This document shows, one piece after another, positions 15,619-23,311 of a DNA stretch of 27,421 nucleotides (position 1 is its first letter; every line of letters begins with the position of its first letter). The stretch lies in assembly GCA_041664945.1 (NCBI GenBank), contig JBAYJY010000049.1, positions 1 to 27,421 of the forward strand, given 5' to 3'. Under the pieces are notes generated by a model. The model worked only from the letters and a program-made list of their open reading frames with translations. It was not told where the DNA came from and did not search any database. This stretch comes from JBAYJY01 sp041664945. Lineage in GTDB: Bacteria > UBP15 > UBA6099. A program made the translations under genes and the position numbers.

Positions 15619-16386
15619 TCATTCGGCGAAGCTTATTCCAGTTTCTTTCAACAACCCGGAAATCGAGCGAACCATCGCCGATTCATCGGGCAAATCCATA
15701 AACGACATGCCTTCGACGTCCGCGCGCAATATCGCCTGATCGTCTTCGATATATATCACATGCTCAATGCCGGTTTCGCGGACCGAAGGTTCAAGAAGCG
15801 CGCCGTTTTCCGCGCGGAAGCGGTTGACTATCAGCAATCTGCGTTTCACGCTAATGCCAAGATCATCCGCAATCCCTGAAATACGCCTCGCGGCGCGCAG
15901 CCCCTTCACTGAATGGTCTGCTACCAGCGCGAACAGATCGATGCTCTCTATGTTCTTTCTGCTCAGATGCTCCATCCCCGCCTCGTTGTCTATCACCATA
16001 TACGGATAGTTGCCGGACAACTTGTCGATGAAGCCTCTGAGCAACACGTTCGGGTAACAATAACAGCCCGGCCCCTGCTTGCGGCCCATCACCAGAAAAT
16101 CGACATTTTTGCTTTCCTCGACCGAACCGCTCAACTGAAGTTCGAGATAGGATTCCTTAGTCATCCCAGGCGGAATGCCGAGCTTTTTATCTATGAACTC
16201 CGCGAGGACGCCGCCGATCGTTTTCGTGACTTCTATCCCGAACGCCTCCGCGAGATTCGAGTTCGGATCGGCGTCAACTCCAAGAACCGGCCCGGCGCCG
16301 CCTTTTACGAGCGCCCTTATGATAAGCGCCGCCACTGTTGTTTTTCCTGAGCCGCCTTTTCCAGCGACCGCTATCGTGAAACTCAT
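15619..16386 (-). CDS. acsF: CooC/AcsF-type MinD-family nickel-insertion ATPase (second copy)
   Basis: The 255-residue ATPase has a deviant Walker A GKGGSGKTT (9-17), VDADPNSNLA, a CYC pair (Cys108, Cys110) and VIDNEAGMEHLSR. The CXC pair binds metal at the dimer interface in CooC-type proteins, which load nickel into CODH or ACS. It differs clearly from the other copy at 22465-23238. Its place between acsC and acsD makes it the better candidate for ACS maturation (AcsF), though which copy serves which enzyme is inference. The ATG at 16386 has GGAGA about 6 bases upstream; a longer in-frame start at 16410 runs into the repeat region and lacks a site. Confidence 0.85.
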   Translation of the reverse strand: MSFTIAVAGKGGSGKTTVAALIIRALVKGGAGPVLGVDADPNSNLAEAFGIEVTKTIGGVLAEFIDKKLGIPPGMTKESYLELQLSGSVEESKNVDFLVMGRKQGPGCYCYPNVLLRGFIDKLSGNYPYMVIDNEAGMEHLSRKNIESIDLFALVADHSVKGLRAARRISGIADDLGISVKRRLLIVNRFRAENGALLEPSVRETGIEHVIYIEDDQAILRADVEGMSFMDLPDESAMVRSISGLLKETGISFAE

Positions 16387-16400
16387 TCTTTGTCTCCATC

Positions 16401-16426
16401 CGCCCGTCATTACAGGCGCGCCCTAC
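16401..16426. repeat. GTAGG-type short palindromic repeat supplying a stop codon
   Basis: Plus-strand ends are CGCCCG on the left and GCGCGCCCTACG on the right. The inverted arms are CGCCCG and CAGGCG with one mismatch around a short loop. Read with the operon it begins GTAGGGCGCGCC. The TAG stop of the 109-residue gene (16425-16423) is part of it, and the ribosome site of the AcsF-like gene follows immediately. Confidence 0.5.
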
Positions 16427-16752
16427 GCTTTTGCTCCGCTTACACTGATAAGTTTGTATCCCTTATCCGTTTCCGCCGCCAATTCACATGTCAGCGACCA
16501 GCCGGATTCGCGCGCCGTTTTCGGCAACGCCCGCAAAGCTTCAGGCGCAGCGCTGATAATTTCAATTCCATATTTATTCAGCGCTCTGTCCTCCAGCCTT
16601 TTCAGATCGCTTCTGTTGTCATCGAGCGACGGCGGGTCGAGGCGAACAACGATTGTTCTAATATCAGCTCCGGATCCTACAGGCGCCGAATCCACCCTGA
16701 ACGCCGATGAGGACTTATGTGCGTTTTCAGCTTTCGTCATATTTCTTTTCAT
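16423..16752 (-). CDS. Small protein of unknown function in the acs operon (109 aa)
   Basis: The frame opens 10 bases after the acsC stop and ends in a TAG contributed by a palindromic repeat. The 109-residue product has a flexible polar N-terminus of about 28 residues. A compact alpha/beta part follows (IRTIVVRLDPPSLDD, LKRLEDRALNKYGIEII, GWSLTCELAAETDKGYKLI) with a single cysteine. A second ATG at 16740 is possible; the ribosome sites do not decide. I recognise no family. Its position between the large corrinoid-protein subunit and a nickel ATPase suggests an accessory role, which is inference. Confidence 0.65.
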   Translation of the reverse strand: MKRNMTKAENAHKSSSAFRVDSAPVGSGADIRTIVVRLDPPSLDDNRSDLKRLEDRALNKYGIEIISAAPEALRALPKTARESGWSLTCELAAETDKGYKLISVSGAKA

Positions 16753-16762
16753 CCTGCCGCTA

Positions 16763-18118
16763 TCATACGGACTTCACTGCCCAGTTTTTTAGAAACGCGG
16801 GAAGATGCGCCGCCTCTCGCGGCCCTATCATTATCTCCCAGCTTTTAAGTTCATCTTCAAGCTCTCCGCTGATCTGCGCCGTGTATCCGGGAATGATTAT
16901 TTTTCTGTGCGCGACCTTTTCCTCGATTCCGCTCTTCTTTACGAATGGCGCAATCAGGTCCGCGTTAAACTTCCCGGCCGCCCACGCAGTCAGCACGGAC
17001 ATGCCCTCGCAGTCCATTATCAACAGCCATGTCGGAACGCGACTCGTTTCGATCTCTCCCGACACGATAAAATACGTCAGCGAGAAATTCGTCGTCACTA
17101 TCACAGGCGAATTTGCGTCCGGGTTCCCTATCGGATATATGCCCTGATCCGTCGCCATAGGCCGTTGCGGATCGGTGAATATATTCATTCTCTCCAACAG
17201 CAGAGGGAAAGTTGTTTCCCCCTTAAGCTCGGAAACGACAACGATCCCGGAATACTTCGCTATCAGCGCCGCGGCTATAAGCGTCTCCATCATCAGGTCC
17301 GTCGCCATTTCGCAAGGGAACGCTATCGTCGGATACCCGAAAGGCCGGAACTGCTTCCTAAGCGCCGCGCGCCGAATCACGATCTGGTCTTCATAAACTT
17401 TTTTCAGCTTCCTCGCTCCGCTGTCGAGAACGATATCTTTAACTCCAGCCGCGACAAGCTTTTCGACCAGCGCGGCGAGTCCTTCCAGATCGTCCGCCTT
17501 TGCGACGAGCGGACATCCGCTCTCCTTCGCGAGCGCCGCCATATCATCCGCGTTGTCGGCGCGCGCCGCTAACAACAGCGGCTTGTTCGCGCCGCAAGCC
17601 GCCACGCCGAGCTTCAGCGCCTCTATGTCGTCGCTGATCAGTATCAGCGAGCATGCCGCATAGCCGAGAACCTTTTTCACGAGCGCTTCGAATTTCACCG
17701 CGCCGCCTCCGGCATCCTTCACCGCTGCCATTTCCGGCTTCAGAACGAAGCCGACGCGGTCGAACTTCAGAAAGTCGATCGCCTTCACTTTCGCCTCGAC
17801 TTCCGCATCGCTCATATCGGTTGTGATGAGAACGGCTAAAGGCGGTTTGTTGACAAACGTCTTTTCGTGACGAAACTCGACCGTCTCGCCGCCTACAATG
17901 ACCGCCGAATCGCCCGCGCCTATTTTTATCGCGCGTATCGGAGGCGCCGACGCCGCTGAAAGCTCCTTCTTCGCTTCCTCTGAAACATGCGGACACCGCG
18001 ACAGTTCGCTCTTCCCGGCAGCGAGGCTCATCGCGAACGCAAGACACGTCGGAAACCCGCAGTCCTTGCAATTTGTTTTAGGCAACTTCTTGAAAATATC
18101 TATTCCGGTGAGCGCCAT
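16763..18118 (-). CDS. acsC: Corrinoid iron-sulfur protein, large subunit
   Basis: The 451-residue protein carries cobalamin and a [4Fe-4S] cluster and shuttles the methyl group to acetyl-CoA synthase. The N-terminal cluster motif has Cys17, Cys20, Cys25 and Cys42, the same spacing as in the Moorella protein. The middle is a TIM barrel (VLITTDMSDAEVEAK, LILISDDIEALKLG, DIVLDSG), and the C-terminal part (PVIVTTNFSLTYFIVSGEIE, LLIMDCEGMSVLTAWAAGKF) is the corrinoid-binding domain. The length is typical. GGAGG lies 9 bases before the ATG. acsB is upstream and an unknown small gene follows. Confidence 0.96.
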   Translation of the reverse strand: MALTGIDIFKKLPKTNCKDCGFPTCLAFAMSLAAGKSELSRCPHVSEEAKKELSAASAPPIRAIKIGAGDSAVIVGGETVEFRHEKTFVNKPPLAVLITTDMSDAEVEAKVKAIDFLKFDRVGFVLKPEMAAVKDAGGGAVKFEALVKKVLGYAACSLILISDDIEALKLGVAACGANKPLLLAARADNADDMAALAKESGCPLVAKADDLEGLAALVEKLVAAGVKDIVLDSGARKLKKVYEDQIVIRRAALRKQFRPFGYPTIAFPCEMATDLMMETLIAAALIAKYSGIVVVSELKGETTFPLLLERMNIFTDPQRPMATDQGIYPIGNPDANSPVIVTTNFSLTYFIVSGEIETSRVPTWLLIMDCEGMSVLTAWAAGKFNADLIAPFVKKSGIEEKVAHRKIIIPGYTAQISGELEDELKSWEIMIGPREAAHLPAFLKNWAVKSV

Positions 18119-18180
18119 TCCTTTCGGCCTCCATTTTTGTCAGTTTTCATTATTCTCGATCAATAAACGCGCATCGCGGT

Positions 18181-20385
18181 TCACAGAATCGGATCCATCG
18201 TCAGCGCCGGATGCCCAACGCGCTGCAGAAATTCCATTATCTCTTCTTCAGATTCGCCGACCGTTTCATCCGCGATTTTCTCTATCAGATCCGGAATGCC
18301 CAATTCCGCGGCGCGCGCCTGAAGCCTGTCGGCGAGTTCCTCTTTCAGCGACTTGGGCATCCACACCATCCGTAGCAAGCCGCCTTCCGCCGCGAGGTAC
18401 TTGCGCTGGCAGACATTATATTTCGAATGCCCGACAAAACCCGGCGTCGCGACTCCTCCGCCGACGGTTCCGGCGAGCGTCGTGAACTTCATCCCGCAAG
18501 GCGTCATCCCCGCGTGCTCACGGTTGACCGTCATCACTCCATTGCACATCGGCAGCACCGCCGCTATGCACTCGCAGCAGCCGCAGGTCGTCATCGGATC
18601 TTCCATGATGCTGTAGAAATTGATCAGCGGAATATTGCCTCGCGAGGCTCTCTCGACAAAATCGTTTACGCCCTTCCACTGGCCCAGCCGCGCGTCCAGC
18701 GTCTCTCCCTTTTCCACCGGCTGGTTCGGGCCGGTCGGGTTGATCTCGTTTGAAGCCTTGCAGTCGAGCCAGTTGTACGAGCCACACAGGCCGGTCCGCT
18801 CCGGGCTGACAACGCAGACATGATTCGGCGCGAACGACTGGCACAATGTGCAGGAATAATAAACCGGCGTCGTCTCGTCGGTCATGCCCTCGATACGAAT
18901 GTCGCGCTCGTGGTAGACGCTCCGCGCCATTGCGAGCGTCTCCTTAACTTTCTCCGCGTCGGTGTATATCGTCACCTGCAGCTTATCGAAAATCGCTCCG
19001 AAATCCGAATGCAGCTTCGCGTGCAGTATTTTGCCTATGTGCGCGATCTCGAATCCCTTCTCGACCGCCTTCTTGCTTACCCTGATCCAGGCGATATCGC
19101 GCTGGCCGATATGCATGACATACTGCGTGTAATTTATCAGATGGTGAATCTGCCGTTCGAGAATCGGCTCGTAATCCGGCTCCATCTTCCGGCCCGCGAC
19201 CTGCACGTGAATCGCCATCGGCAGCTTCGATCCGGAAGGAACGTCTTTTATCTCCGGCCCTATGACGCTCACAGCTCCATCCTCTATCTCATCCATTCGC
19301 GCTGAGGTCACGATCTCAACCATGTCCGTGCGGCCGCCGCCGCATTCGAGATAGATATCCTCGCCTCGCACACGTTCGCCCTCGAAAGCCGGACCGTATG
19401 CGACAGGCACTGGAACTTCCGACACCTGAATCTGCAGGCCGCGCACCTCGACCGCCTTCGCTACGATCCTGTCGTGCGGCACATTTGACACAACGTGCTC
19501 GTACGTACAGATGCCGGTCGGCAACACTTCCGGAATCGGCGAGTCGGCGATCGTCGGAAATCCCCAGTTGATCGCTCCCGCCGCGTTCGCGTACCACTCG
19601 TCCGTTACATAGCCCAGCGGCATAGCGAACGCGAAACACCGGTCTTTGTTGTAAATCAATATTTTGCGAAAGTCGCCGGGGCTTATTCCGCCGAACGACA
19701 TCGCCGTGCGCGTAGCAAATCCCATCGCGAAAACAGTCGCGCTTACGTCAGAGCCGAACGGCACAAGCCGCGTCGGCCAGCCTATCTGCACGCCCGATTC
19801 CACGAGTTGCTCCGCGAATCGTTTCCCTTCGTGCTCCGCGGACATGAAGACATATAAATTTTTCTGTTGAATTTCGAGCGCGAGCCTGGCGGCCGTTTCA
19901 GGATTCGGAGCCGCGCCGAGTATCGCCGCGAATCCGGGCGCCGTTCCATCGACGAACTCGACCCCTCGCTTCCTCAATATCACATCGTCCGCAGCGCCGA
20001 GCCACAGCCTGTTTCCGGCCGGATCCTCGCCCTTTACATAATAATCCGGCTCCTCTATATAGCGGATCGCCTCGATCAATTCCTCCGCGAAGAACGTCGC
20101 CATCCCGGCGTCCAGAGCCGGCGCCAAATACGGTAGATGACATTTCTCCGCGACGTTGCCCGGCAGCAAAACACGGCACTTCGCCAGTATCCGCTCCATG
20201 TCCGAGAGCTTCTGCACTTTTTCGCCGAGTATTCCGTAAATCACAGGCAGATAGTACGCCGTGTTCGGGAAAGCGACTTCCTGATTCATCCCGAACCTGT
20301 CGACGGCCTGTTTGTATTTTTCCTCAGCCCTCGCGACAATCTTGCGCGCGCCCCGTATCGCGGCGGCTGCGATTATCTTCGACAT
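18181..20385 (-). CDS. acsB: Acetyl-CoA synthase (CODH/ACS alpha subunit)
   Basis: The 734-residue enzyme joins the methyl group, CO and CoA to acetyl-CoA at the A-cluster. The cluster ligands are all present: Cys512, Cys515, Cys524 and Cys534 for the [4Fe-4S] cubane, and the CGC motif at Cys601 and Cys603 for the two nickel ions. Each is exactly six positions later than in the Moorella enzyme. The N-terminal domain that contacts CODH (MSKIIAAAAIRGARKIV, NTAYYLPVIYGILGEKV) is complete, so this is the bacterial full-length form and not the shorter archaeal CdhC. AGGAG lies 9 bases before the ATG. The gene follows acsA across a palindromic repeat. Confidence 0.97.
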   Translation of the reverse strand: MSKIIAAAAIRGARKIVARAEEKYKQAVDRFGMNQEVAFPNTAYYLPVIYGILGEKVQKLSDMERILAKCRVLLPGNVAEKCHLPYLAPALDAGMATFFAEELIEAIRYIEEPDYYVKGEDPAGNRLWLGAADDVILRKRGVEFVDGTAPGFAAILGAAPNPETAARLALEIQQKNLYVFMSAEHEGKRFAEQLVESGVQIGWPTRLVPFGSDVSATVFAMGFATRTAMSFGGISPGDFRKILIYNKDRCFAFAMPLGYVTDEWYANAAGAINWGFPTIADSPIPEVLPTGICTYEHVVSNVPHDRIVAKAVEVRGLQIQVSEVPVPVAYGPAFEGERVRGEDIYLECGGGRTDMVEIVTSARMDEIEDGAVSVIGPEIKDVPSGSKLPMAIHVQVAGRKMEPDYEPILERQIHHLINYTQYVMHIGQRDIAWIRVSKKAVEKGFEIAHIGKILHAKLHSDFGAIFDKLQVTIYTDAEKVKETLAMARSVYHERDIRIEGMTDETTPVYYSCTLCQSFAPNHVCVVSPERTGLCGSYNWLDCKASNEINPTGPNQPVEKGETLDARLGQWKGVNDFVERASRGNIPLINFYSIMEDPMTTCGCCECIAAVLPMCNGVMTVNREHAGMTPCGMKFTTLAGTVGGGVATPGFVGHSKYNVCQRKYLAAEGGLLRMVWMPKSLKEELADRLQARAAELGIPDLIEKIADETVGESEEEIMEFLQRVGHPALTMDPIL

Positions 20386-20430
20386 ATCTCATTTCTCCTA
20401 TGCAAAGCGGTATCAATATTCATTAAGCAA

Positions 20431-20455
20431 CGGGCATAGCATGCCATGTCCCTAC
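20431..20455. repeat. GTAGG-type short palindromic repeat supplying the acsA stop codon
   Basis: The core CATAGCATGCCATG (20435-20448) is a palindrome with one mismatched pair, bordered by GGG on the left and CCCTAC on the right. Read with the operon it begins GTAGGGACATGG. The acsA stop TAG (20454-20452) is its second to fourth base. Confidence 0.6.
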
Positions 20456-22422
20456 TCAAGCTCCCTGCGTTTCGCCATATCGTAAAGCACGCGCTCGCGC
20501 GCCTTGTCTATGCCGAGCGCTTTTCTCTTTTTATCAATTTGCGCGATCATAAGCTGCGCGGCCTTGACAGGGTCCGGCTCGAACGCCCAGCTCGCGCCGT
20601 ATTTATCTTCCATATTCTCGAACAATTCCTTCGTCGTTCCCTGCGCGCCGAGCGTCGGCCACATCGCGCCGAACACCGTATAGATTCCGGAGGCGACAAA
20701 ATATTGCCCGATCGCTATAGCCTTCTCGGACATCCATTCCGGCGCCGCGCCAGCCGCGGGCAGTTCGCTGAGGTCGTCGCCGAGGCCGCCTTCTTTCACC
20801 ATCGCAGTCGCAGCGATCAATATCCTCGAGTTGTCCACACACGAACCCATGTGGAGAACCGGCGGAATTCCGACCGCCTCGCAAACCGACGCAAGTCCCT
20901 CGCCGGCATACTTAGCCGCAGCCTCCGGCGAACACAAGCCCGCCTTCGCCGCTGAGATCGCCCCGCATCCCGTCGTTAGAACGAGAACGTCGTTCTTTAT
21001 CAATTCCTTGATCATCTCAACATGCGCCCAGTCCTGTTTCACCTTCGGATTGTTGCAGCCGACAACACCCGCCACGCCTCGTATTCGACCGCCGATTATG
21101 TTGTCATTCAGCGGCTTGTATGACGCGCGAAAAGAGCCTCCGAGAAGATAGTTGATCGTCTCGTGGCTGAATCCGGCTATGAAATCTTCCGAAAACTGAG
21201 GTATGTTCACGTTCTCCGGCCGCGCCTTGAATTTATCGATGCCGATTCGGATGATCCGCTTCGCGGCTTCGTACGCCGTTCGCTCGTCGAACTCTATGTG
21301 CGTCGCGCCTTCCATCTTCGCTATAGGAGACGTCGTTATCACGGCCGTGTTGAAACACTTCGAGATTGTCGGCAGCGATGGCATTACGCACTGAACGTCG
21401 ACAACAATAACATCAACCGCGCCCGTCGCAATCGCCAACTCCTGCGAAATGAAATTCCCGACCGGCGGGATTCCGTGCCGCATGAGAATCTCGTTCGCCG
21501 TGCAGCAGATGCCGCCGATTCCGATGCCCGCCGCGCCCGCCTTTTTCGCTTCGTCGATAAGCTCCTGATCCATAGACGCGGCGACCACCATCTCGGACAA
21601 AACAGGCTCATGCCCGTGCACGATTATGTTCACGTTTTCTTCTTCGAGAACGCCGAGATTGGTCCTGCTTATGACCGGCTCCGGCGAGCCGAACAACGCA
21701 TCCTGCAACTCAGTCGCGATCATAGAACCGCCCCATCCGTCGGCGAGCGCCGCGCGCGCGCCCTGCAGTAGCAGGCTCTCCGGATCGTGGTCGACTCCCA
21801 TGTGCGTCCTGTGCATTATCTCGACAACTTCGCGGTCGATACCGCGCGGCGCAATCCCCATTTCCCGCCAAAGCTTCTGCCGCTTCAACGGCGCCTTGCT
21901 CAGATATTTCAGTTCACCCGTCTGGCTTCCGAACTCCGCGAGAGCCGCCTTCGCCACATCGATCGCGATATCGTTAACCGGCCGTTCGCCGACTTCGATT
22001 CCGAAATCGAGAGCGATTTTTATCAGCTTCTGTTCGTCCTTGATCGGAAAATCCTTGTTATCGCCGGAAGCAGCCGAGAGCAGCGTCTCGCATACAGCGC
22101 GCCCGTGGTCCGAATGCGCGGCGACTCCGCCCGCGATCATTCGAATGAAATTCCGCGCCGCTATCGTGTCCGCGCTCGCGCCGCATACGCCGACGTCCTT
22201 GCCGGGTTTCCCCACGATTATCCTGCACGGACCCATCGCGCATATCCGGCAGCAGAGCCCTTCAGAGCCGAACTTACAGCGCGGCTCCATAGCGTCCGAG
22301 CGGTCGAACACTGTCGATGTCTCGCCGCCCGCGAGCCCCGCCAGCGTCTCGCACGAAGCCGCGCAAATCGTCATGTCCTCGGGCGCCCGGCATTCTCGTT
22401 TGCTTTTTTTCTCTTCAGCCAT
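20452..22422 (-). CDS. acsA: Carbon monoxide dehydrogenase (CODH/ACS beta subunit)
   Basis: The 656-residue enzyme interconverts CO2 and CO and feeds CO to AcsB. The D-cluster (Cys49, Cys57) and B-cluster (Cys58, Cys61, Cys66, Cys80) ligands are in place near the N-terminus. The C-cluster ligands are recognisable in order: the histidine in VHGHEP, then cysteines in GIGGICCTANE, VVDVQCVMP, GVVGCNNP, TTGCGAIS and HMGSCVDNS. Nothing essential is missing, so it should be an active nickel CODH. GGAG lies 9 bases before the ATG. Palindromic repeats lie on both sides, and the TAG stop comes from the 3' one. Confidence 0.97.
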   Translation of the reverse strand: MAEEKKSKRECRAPEDMTICAASCETLAGLAGGETSTVFDRSDAMEPRCKFGSEGLCCRICAMGPCRIIVGKPGKDVGVCGASADTIAARNFIRMIAGGVAAHSDHGRAVCETLLSAASGDNKDFPIKDEQKLIKIALDFGIEVGERPVNDIAIDVAKAALAEFGSQTGELKYLSKAPLKRQKLWREMGIAPRGIDREVVEIMHRTHMGVDHDPESLLLQGARAALADGWGGSMIATELQDALFGSPEPVISRTNLGVLEEENVNIIVHGHEPVLSEMVVAASMDQELIDEAKKAGAAGIGIGGICCTANEILMRHGIPPVGNFISQELAIATGAVDVIVVDVQCVMPSLPTISKCFNTAVITTSPIAKMEGATHIEFDERTAYEAAKRIIRIGIDKFKARPENVNIPQFSEDFIAGFSHETINYLLGGSFRASYKPLNDNIIGGRIRGVAGVVGCNNPKVKQDWAHVEMIKELIKNDVLVLTTGCGAISAAKAGLCSPEAAAKYAGEGLASVCEAVGIPPVLHMGSCVDNSRILIAATAMVKEGGLGDDLSELPAAGAAPEWMSEKAIAIGQYFVASGIYTVFGAMWPTLGAQGTTKELFENMEDKYGASWAFEPDPVKAAQLMIAQIDKKRKALGIDKARERVLYDMAKRRELE

Positions 22423-22442
22423 TTATCAAAACTCCATAATGC

Positions 22443-22468
22443 AAGGGCTCAGCATGCTGATCCCCTAC
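22443..22468. repeat. GTAGG-type short palindromic repeat supplying the cooC stop codon
   Basis: A perfect 12-base palindrome TCAGCATGCTGA (22449-22460) is flanked by AAGGGC and TCCCCTAC. Read with the operon it begins GTAGGGGA. The TAG stop of the cooC gene (22467-22465) lies inside it, and the acsA ribosome site follows about 10 bases later. Confidence 0.65.
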
Positions 22469-23238
22469 GGTTTAGCTATTTCTTCCTCAAGCCGCATCCT
22501 GATTCTCCGCATCCCGTCCATCACCGCCGGGTCATCGAACGGCGTTTTCCCGTCACGCGCCGCGCCGCGGACAATGTCGCTTTCGGGCAACACGCCAAGC
22601 AGCGGATAGCCTTCCAGCGCGTCCCTGAAATAATCCAAATCGGCCGCCCCACGCGCTTCGTTGCCTACGAAGAACAGCTTTTTGTCGCCGAGATCGCGCC
22701 AGAGCGGAATGATGCGGCGCGCGGTTTCGACGCTCTTCGAGTCCGGCCTAGTCACTACGACCAACGCGTCCATCCCGCGAGCGGTCCCGCGTCCGAGATG
22801 CTCCAGTCCGGCTTCCATGTCCATGAAAAGATGCTGGCCGCGCTGCAAAACAATGTGCGCCGCAAGAGCTTTCAAAAACGCGCTCTCCGGGCAAACACAC
22901 CCTTTGCCGCCCTTCTCGACCGCGCCCATCACCATTAGCGAAAGACTTCCCCTCTTAGCGCAGAACTTATCCGGAATGTCGTCCACCTTCGGGTTCAACT
23001 TGAACACGCCGCCCCACGAGCCGGGTTCAGCTCCTGTGCGCTCTCGGATCAAATCCTTCAAGCCGGAAATCGGCGCCGGATGCGTATCCTTCGGAAAACC
23101 GAGCGTCGAAGCGAGATTCGCGTCCGGGTCGGCGTCCACCGCGATCGTTTCTGCGCCTTCCGATTCGTACATATGGCATAGCAACGCCGTGAATGTAGTC
23201 TTCCCGACGCCCCCTTTGCCAGTGACCGCAATTTTCAT
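22465..23238 (-). CDS. cooC: CooC-type nickel-insertion ATPase
   Basis: The 257-residue MinD-family ATPase loads nickel into the CODH C-cluster. It has the deviant Walker A GKGGVGKTT (7-15), VDADPDANLA, the metal-binding CVC pair (Cys114, Cys116) and MDMEAGLEHLGRGTARGMD. It sits directly upstream of acsA, so CODH is the likely client. The ribosome site is weak: AAAGG is about 11 bases from the ATG. The reading frame ends at a TAG provided by a palindromic repeat, so its C-terminus may have been reset by that insertion. Confidence 0.9.
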   Translation of the reverse strand: MKIAVTGKGGVGKTTFTALLCHMYESEGAETIAVDADPDANLASTLGFPKDTHPAPISGLKDLIRERTGAEPGSWGGVFKLNPKVDDIPDKFCAKRGSLSLMVMGAVEKGGKGCVCPESAFLKALAAHIVLQRGQHLFMDMEAGLEHLGRGTARGMDALVVVTRPDSKSVETARRIIPLWRDLGDKKLFFVGNEARGAADLDYFRDALEGYPLLGVLPESDIVRGAARDGKTPFDDPAVMDGMRRIRMRLEEEIAKP

Positions 23239-23311
23239 AAGTCGAACAACCTTTCAGCAAAACGCAAAATAACCGGCGTGCAAAAATGTTAAGCGGACAA
23301 CCGCTGAAAAA

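Noticed and set aside
14434..15879. Long plus-strand open frame (481 codons) opposite acsD and the small genes
   Set aside because: It is antisense to acsD, the 71-residue gene and the AcsF-like gene, all of which have good ribosome sites or clear homology. Its translation is rich in Arg and His with no recognisable domain, typical of a shadow frame in GC-rich coding DNA.
23292..23305. A terminator between fhs and cooC
   Set aside because: AGCGG and CCGCT form a stem of only 5 base pairs, and the T-run on the minus strand is 5 bases away from it. It is too weak to call, and the gene order favours readthrough.
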